Made by a program: the position numbers and the translations under genes | Shown: positions 58,241 to 64,000 of the stretch, piece after piece | Layout: each line of letters opens with the position of its first letter | Position numbering within the stretch: the first letter of the stretch is position 1 | Notes under the pieces: model-generated | The model's input: only the letters and a program-made list of their open reading frames with translations | Databases searched by the model: none | What the model was told of the DNA's origin: nothing | Source: Peribolospora baueri | Taxonomy: Eukaryota; Basidiomycota; Peribolosporomycetes; Peribolosporales; Peribolosporaceae | Assembly (NCBI GenBank): GCA_029717555.1 | Contig: JAMDHS010000037.1 | Span: 124,001 to 188,000 of the forward strand | Direction of reading: 5' to 3' | Length of the DNA: 64,000 nt

Positions 58241-61200
58241 ATGTCCGCCTTCTTCCCCCGCTCCTCCGTTTACTCCATCTTCCAGGATGACCATGCCGCG
58301 CTCGCCTCAGCCGCCGCCGCCGATGAGGCTTTAGACCTCGACGCGTCCGACGATCCTCACAGCCCCCGCCGTCCCACCGGCTCTGCGATCGTCGATGACG
58401 ATGATTACGACCTCGAGGTGGGACGAAAAGGAACGGCGACCGCTTCGAGAGACATGAGTAACCGGAGGTGGAGATCTCCGCCGGCCTCCACCTCATCTCC
58501 TTCCTTTCCTTCCTCCTCCACCACCCCCGCCAGGCCTTTACTTGGTCTGCTCAACCCCGCCGGCAGGGCTTTTGCCCAGAGAAGGGCCAACTGGATGGGC
58601 TACGAGAGCTTGGCGGGCGTGGAGGAGGGCAACGCGGAGGGGGCGGAGGAGGAGGGCGAAGAGGAGCGCCGGCGGACAGGCAAGGAGGTGGAGGACGAAG
58701 AGGAGCGCCGGCGGACAGGCAAGGAGGTGGAGGACGACGACGACGACGATGATGACGACGCTTCGCCCCCTGCCAGCATCATGCTCGAGACGGGCGGCGC
58801 TAGCTCCAGCCGTCGTCCACGATGGTTGTCCAAACACGGCCTCAACATCACCACGAGCCCCACTTCTGTCCCTCCAGCCGCTGCTGGTCCAAGTACGGAT
58901 GCCGCCGTGGACGACCCGTTCAACTCCCCCCTCGAAACGGGAGACCAAACGCCTCGCTCTCGGACGCCTTCCTCGTCCGACGGGCGCCGCTCTTCCTTTG
59001 CCCTCAGCACGAACTCGGCGGCGGTAGAGACAGCTGTCAAGGGCACGACCGCCTCAAAATCGCAGAAGCCCTCCTCTCCCGACAAGGCGAGGAGGACGTC
59101 TGAACCAACCTCCGCCGGCTCCAGACCGGTCGAGTCCATTCAGCTCTCTCGCACCGGTGCTGCCCGTTCCCGTTCCTTCTCCTCTTCGGCTCGGCCATCT
59201 CATCATCCGCGGTCTCAGTCCCGCTTCAGCTCGACGTCCGGCGACGGTGATCAAAATGGTGACGCCGATAGCTACGGCTACGGTTATCGGGACGCCGGAC
59301 CTTCGTCCCGGCTTGGAGGCATGTCGGGCTTGGACGAGAGGGAAAAGGCGCTGTGGAAGTGGGTGAACGTGGAAGATCTGGATAGCTTCTTGCAAGAGGT
59401 TCGTCCTCTTCTCTTTCTTTCTTTTCCCGCTCCATACTCGTCACTCGAACGCGCCAAGTTTTATTTTTCTCACCGTCCCCCTCTTTCACACACACAGGCG
59501 TACGCGTACTACGTCGGTAAAGGCCTAGTCTGCATCGTCCTCTCCCGCGTCCTTAACCTCTTCACTGTTGCCTTCGTCATCGGCTTCACCACCTTCCTTC
59601 TCGGCTGCGTCGATTACTCGCGCATCCGACACGACGGAAACTTGCACGAAGTCGTCGTGCCTCACTGCGTTTCGAGGTGGGTCGGGATGAGACGGATCGT
59701 TGCTTCGGTGTTGTGTCGGAAAAGCTCACATCATCCATTCTTCCACCCTCCCATCGTAGGTTCTCCGGCCTCACCCTCTTTCTCCTCTTCCTCTTCTCTG
59801 CCATGTTCGGCTGGCAGGTCGTCCGCTTCGGCTTCGGACTCCGCCGATTAATCGACATGTATCGCTTTTACACTCACCTGTTGAACATTCCTGACGTGAG
59901 CGCGAGCCCCTTTGTTCTTTCGCTCTGTCTCGTGCGGTCGCTGATGGATGCCTCGTCGCTCCTCCTCACCGCACCACAGGCGGACATTCAAACCATCTCT
60001 TGGTCCGACGTTGTGACTCGCATCTCTCTCATCCGCTCCCAGAACCCCTCCACCGCCTTCTCCTCTTCCCGGCCGGGCGGCCACGGGCCCCGGGAGATGG
60101 ACGCGCACGACATCGCGAACCGGATCATGAGGCAGGAGAACTACCTGATTGCCCTCTTCAACAAGGACCTCCTCAACCTCACCGTACCCTTTCCCGGCCT
60201 AAGAAATCTCAGCCCCGTCCTGACGCGCACGCTCGAGTGGAACCTGAGTTTTTGCCTCCTTGGCTACCTCTTCGATCGGAGAGGGAGGGTGAGGAGGGCG
60301 TTCGTGAGCTCGAGGCATCGCGCCGACTTGATCGAGGGGTGAGCGGGTCCGCGTCGTGTCCAACGCTCCTTTCATCGTTCCTCGCACGTCCGTCTGATGG
60401 CTCGCTCATTCGCTTTGTCTTCCCTTTCGTCCCTTTTACCGCAACTCGCCGACAGTCTCCGACGAAGATTCATCTTCATGGGCGTCCTCAACGCTATTTT
60501 TGCACCCTTCATCGTCCTCTACCTTCTCATGTATTCCTTCTTCCGCTACTTCGAGGTGCGTCCGCCCTTTTTGCTTTCTCTTCTCGTTCTCGCTCCCCTG
60601 ACCTGTACTTGCCCGGCCGCGGCCGCACCAGGAGTACCACAAGAACCCGTCGACGATCGGCTCGCGACAGTACACCCAGTTCGCTCGCTGGAAGTTCCGC
60701 GAGTTTAACGAGCTGCCCCATCTCTTCCAGAAGCGCCTCGCATCGAGCTACCCGCTGGCAAACGCTTATATCAACCAATTTCCCAAGGAAAGGGTCGCGC
60801 TGCTTTCTCGGTGAGTTGGGCGCGAACGGAGTCCATTATTTTCGATTCGGTCCTCATGTCTGTCCCTCTCTCTCTATCCCTCCCGCCAGCTTCGTCGCCT
60901 TCGTCGCCGGCTCTTTCGCCGCCGTCCTCCTCCTCGCCTCCGTCCTCGATCCAGATCTCTTCCTCCACTTTGAGATCACGTCACAACGGACGGTACTCTT
61001 CTACATCGGCCTTTTCGGCACCGTCGTCGCCGTCGCTCGGTCCATGATCCCGGACGAGAATCAGGTGTTCGAGCCAGAGGTGCTTCTCAGGGCCGTCGTC
61101 GAGCACACGCACTACTTGCCGGACTCGTGGAAGGGCAAGATGCATTCCGCCGAGGTGCGTCTCGGCCGTCTGTCCGTCCGTGGGTTCGGCCACTCACTCA

Positions 61201-62283
61201 CCCACCCTACACCCTCTTCGTTCTACAGGTCCACGCAGCCTTCGGCTCCCTCTTCACGCTCAAAGTCCTCATCTTCATCCAAGAACTTCTCTCCGTCCTC
61301 TTCACCCCTTTCGTCCTCTTCTCCAGCCTGCCCAAGTGCGCGCCTGCGTTGATCGACTTTTTCAGAGAGTTTACCGTTCATGTCGAGGGCGTTGGCTATG
61401 TGTGCAGCTTTGCCGTGTTTGACTTTAAGAGGCATGGTAACGTCCGGGTGAGTGTCGAGTCGAGCGTACGAGCCCAGATGGAGGCCTTTTTGGGCGGACG
61501 CTGAGCGTGCCGCGTTTACGTCCACGTCCGCGCGTCCCGCAGTTCGGAGCCCCGACAGAAGTGACCGATGCGCGGCTCATGTCGAAGGAAGGAAAGATGG
61601 AAAAGAGCTTCATCGGCTTCAAGGCGAGTACTCGCTTCTCATCCCCGTCTTTCTTCCTTACAAACGAAGCATCGGTCCGGTGTGACTGACTGACCGACTG
61701 ACTGATTGACTGGATGGACGGCACACAGGCAAATCACCCTGACTGGGTACCACAAGATCCGTCCAGTTCTCTCTATCTCTCCCGCCTCACCGAGCTCGGA
61801 GTCGCCGATCCGTCCCACCACCTTCGCCCAGCCACCGGCCTCACATCGCCCCTCGCCGGCCGTCTGCACGGCTACCACCCGTCCGCCTTGGCCACCGCCA
61901 CCGCCACCGCGAACCGCTTCCGATCTCCACCTGTCGACACGGGTGCGGGCGCGCCGCCGCCGCCGACGACGACGACGACGACGACGGTGGACGACGCGCA
62001 CACGAGCGGGAGAGGTCGTCATCGTCATCGCGCCGGCGCTGGCACAGGCGCAAGGAAGGACACGACTGGCGAGGGGGAGGATGGACCGGAGGAAGGGCTG
62101 GCAGGTGTATACGACGATATGGGGTTAGAAAGAGACGACGAAAGCCAAGGTGCTGGAAAGCGAAAGGGCGACGACGACGGTGAGGCAGCGGGCGTCCTAG
62201 GACTCTTAGGCCAGATATATCGTGGCGCAAGCGGGCCGGCGGGTGCGGCGGGTGCGGCGGCTGGCACGAGGACGGGGTGGTGA
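58241..62283 (+). CDS. ATG9: Autophagy protein ATG9 (lipid scramblase)
   Basis: Only integral membrane protein of the core autophagy machinery; its vesicles seed the phagophore and it scrambles lipids delivered by Atg2. Ten exons: 58241-59398, 59498-59676, 59760-59895, 59980-60338, 60456-60555, 60632-60810, 60890-61154, 61229-61447, 61543-61623, 61729-62283; 1,076 aa. The disordered N-terminus of about 370 residues includes a 13-residue tandem duplication and an Asp run. The conserved core begins [20 protein letters not shown] and continues through [92 protein letters not shown] and [20 protein letters not shown]. The C-terminal ~170 residues are low-complexity. Intron 9 (61624-61728) uses a GC donor. 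TORC1 inactivation, in which IML1 (28 kb away) takes part, is the upstream trigger of this pathway. Confidence 0.95.
58661..58738 (+). repeat. 39-bp perfect tandem duplication in ATG9 exon 1
   Basis: Two adjacent 39-bp units (58661-58699 and 58700-58738) are identical except for the last base. They encode [13 protein letters not shown] and [13 protein letters not shown], directly before an Asp run. Confidence 0.95.
61624..61728 (+). other. GC-AG intron in ATG9
   Basis: Exon 9 ends GGCTTCAAG and the intron starts GCGAGT. Exon 10 resumes GCAAATCACCCTGACTGG after CACACAG, giving the family-conserved [10 protein letters not shown]. The nearby GT (GTACTC) puts a stop into the downstream exon. Confidence 0.8.
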
Positions 62284-63280
62284 AGGGGCCGGGCTTTACC
62301 GGACTTGAACCTAACCTGGCTTTGTCTAGCTTTGTTGTATGTATGTATGTATGTATGTAGGACGGACGGACGGACGTGAGCGAACGAGCGAGCGAGCGAA
62401 CGAGCGAACGAGCGTACTATTGCATGCACGCGTGCATGCGATCGACGTACTATGCCAGCCAGCCGTCCTTATCTGCCCTCCGCCAAGACAGACGAGATGG
62501 TCACGTTAAGACGACGGGACGGGAAGTGGGACAAACACAATCGATCGCATTTCCATGAAACACCGAAAAAAGCTAAGGAACGGGAGGGCGGGCGGGACGA
62601 GAGGAAGGACGGACGGATGGAAGAGAGTGAAAAAAAAGGGAAAGGGAGGGATAAGGAAGGCGGGTGAGTAGACGGAGATGGGTAGAGAGTAGGTGGGGTG
62701 GGTGGGTGGGGTAGGCGAATGACCGAACCGACGTGTGAGAGGGGGAGGGATAAAATACAGCGGCACGAATTGTGGCAATAGAGGTTGGAACGAATGAACG
62801 AATGAATCGAGGTAGGGAACGAACGACAAAACGGACGGGCGAGCGAGGATGGGTGGTGGGGGTTGGTGGCGTAGTAGGTGTTGGTCGGGAATATATGCGG
62901 CTCATGCGAGGGGAGCTGCGCTCGGAGTAAGATAGGATCGCGCTGGGGCGACGGTGAGGTGGTGGGATACATCGGGCGGAGCGGAGCGGACGGAGCGCTG
63001 AAGACGGCGGCGACGAGAGGAGGCGCGACGGACGAGACGAGACGAGAAGGAACGAGACGGCAAGCAAGCGCTAGCGCGACGACGACGACGATATGAACAA
63101 GAGATAGACAAGAGGTAAGGTAAGAGTGGGTAAGAGGTAGCAAGAAGGAGCACGACGGCGGGTGCGGCACAAACTGGGTCCGTACGAGGAAGCGTCCTAG
63201 GTCCACTGTGGGCGTGGAGAGGAGAGGAGGAGGAGGAGAGGAAGCGGATCGAGCCGGCCTAGCAAATGGGGGCGACGTGG
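62284..63280. other. Convergent spacer after ATG9 with microsatellites and a palindrome
   Basis: 997 bp without a supported gene. It has tatg tetramers (62338-62359), gacg tetramers (about 62361-62376) and gagcgaac-type repeats (about 62378-62413), followed by an 18-bp palindrome at 62422-62439. The purine-rich remainder (62560-63260) carries gggt, aacg and gacga repeats. Confidence 0.55.
62422..62439. repeat. 18-bp perfect palindrome
   Basis: gcatgcacg followed by its exact reverse complement cgtgcatgc. The surrounding 25 bp (62421-62445) are bracketed by two copies of cgtactat (62413-62420 and 62446-62453). Confidence 0.9.
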
Positions 63281-64000
63281 CTAGACGTGAAAAGCAAACA
63301 TGGTTTGCGACGCGGCATTCACCGCGTCAGCGCCGCCGCACGAGTCGATAAACTCGGACAAAAAGTCCTGGCCCGCGTCGTTGAGCCCCTCAAGGCCGAG
63401 CGTCGTGCCCACGCCCGCGCCCGCGCTCGCGCCGGCGTCAAAGCTAGCTCCGGCGCCGGAAGACACGTCGTTCAGCGCGGCGGCCAACGAACCGTCAGGC
63501 ATCCAGCCATCGCCCTCCGTTGCGGCGAGGCCGACGAGGCCGCCAGACATGAACTGCGGTGCGTCGGCGTTCATCGGCGACGAGTTGGACGATGACGACG
63601 ACGAGGAAGAGTGGGTGACGGCGGCAACCAAGGACGATGCGGCGGCTTTAGCGCAAGGGGGAGCGGCGCCGCCGGGGGCAAAGACGTTCCGGACGGGCGA
63701 GTCAACCGCCCATCCGTCCGCGGCGGCCCACTTCTGTCCGAGCCTGCTCCTCAGCCAAGGGCTACCGGGCCTGGGAGCCGAGGGCGCCTCGAGCGGGGTG
63801 TGGATGACCTGCGGGAAGGGCGTCACGGGCTGCGAGCCGGCGCCACCGGTGGCGGTGCTCGCGGAGCACATGGAGAGCAGACCGACGGAGAGTTCGCCAG
63901 AGGAGAGAGCGGCGGAGGGGGCGGTGGAGCGAGTGAAGGCCTGGGCAGGCGGGATGGACACGCTGAGGTTGTGTTTGTTGATCGAGCCCTGACGTCGGCG
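63281..64000 (-). CDS. Unrecognised protein, C-terminal 239 residues (5' part beyond window)
   Basis: A minus-strand frame is open from the right window edge to a stop at 63281-63283, 240 codons including the stop. It reads GSINKHNLSVSIPPAQAFTR at its left, then a Ser/Ala/Gly/Pro-rich segment with a Ser run, and ends GQDFLSEFIDSCGGADAV...FAFHV. No domain is recognised; composition and an acidic/hydrophobic C-terminus would suit the tail of a transcription regulator, but that is guesswork. No initiator Met is visible, so the gene starts outside the window. The plus-strand frame across the same interval is a shadow. Confidence 0.45.
   Translation of the reverse strand, partial: RRRQGSINKHNLSVSIPPAQAFTRSTAPSAALSSGELSVGLLSMCSASTATGGAGSQPVTPFPQVIHTPLEAPSAPRPGSPWLRSRLGQKWAAADGWAVDSPVRNVFAPGGAAPPCAKAAASSLVAAVTHSSSSSSSSNSSPMNADAPQFMSGGLVGLAATEGDGWMPDGSLAAALNDVSSGAGASFDAGASAGAGVGTTLGLEGLNDAGQDFLSEFIDSCGGADAVNAASQTMFAFHV

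Noticed and set aside
62469-63206. 245-codon minus-strand open frame
   Set aside because: Ser/Pro/Leu-rich reading of purine-rich repeats; no start context, domain or splice structure, and several overlapping frames are equally open.

Overview
The window is a dense stretch of a fungal nuclear genome, most likely a basidiomycete (a yeast-like Pucciniomycotina or Ustilaginomycotina is my guess). The basis is high GC, genes packed about every 3-4 kb on both strands, many short introns (mostly 50-150 nt, GTGAGT-type donors, CAG/TAG acceptors) and clear fungal orthologues: BMS1, POL3, IML1, YIA6-type NAD+ carrier, VMA2, VNX1, ATG9. Seventeen protein genes are supported. The first (BMS1) and last (unrecognised) run off the window edges. 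I rebuilt exons by hand from splice signals, reading-frame continuity and remembered family conservation; no alignment was run.

Layout. 1-3074 BMS1 (-); 3292-5815 SLC41/MgtE-type divalent cation transporter (+); 6860-13121 very long OSCA/TMEM63-type CSC1 channel (+); 14179-18817 DNA polymerase delta POL3 (+, 16 exons); 19134-20059 DUF3632-type protein (-), followed by a decayed copy of its own 5' end, a broken MULE-like transposase and a 21-bp minisatellite (20160-21303), the only mobile-element-like zone. 21599-24359 leucine-rich-repeat protein (-); 24708-30539 IML1 (+); 31146-33445 mitochondrial NAD+ carrier (-); 34348-37057 V-ATPase subunit B (+); 37516-39669 FAD monooxygenase (-); 40999-44915 VNX1-type cation/H+ antiporter (+). 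Next come three consecutive intronless, low-complexity genes: a secreted protein with four copies of a Cys/Trp motif (45505-47196, -), a single-pass membrane protein (48309-50216, -) and a protein with two RING-H2 fingers (51191-53095, +). Then 54745-57242 two-FAS1-domain secreted protein (-), 58241-62283 ATG9 (+) and 63281-64000 a partial unknown gene (-).

There is no operon logic, but several genes share a vacuole/TORC1/autophagy theme: IML1 (GATOR1/SEACIT), VMA2 (vacuolar acidification), VNX1 (uses that proton gradient) and ATG9. I saw no tRNA, rRNA, CRISPR, virus-like element or toxin gene. The most novel-looking item is the repeated C-x-P-x-W-W-x-G-x4-W-Y-G-xn-C module in the secreted protein at 45505-47196.
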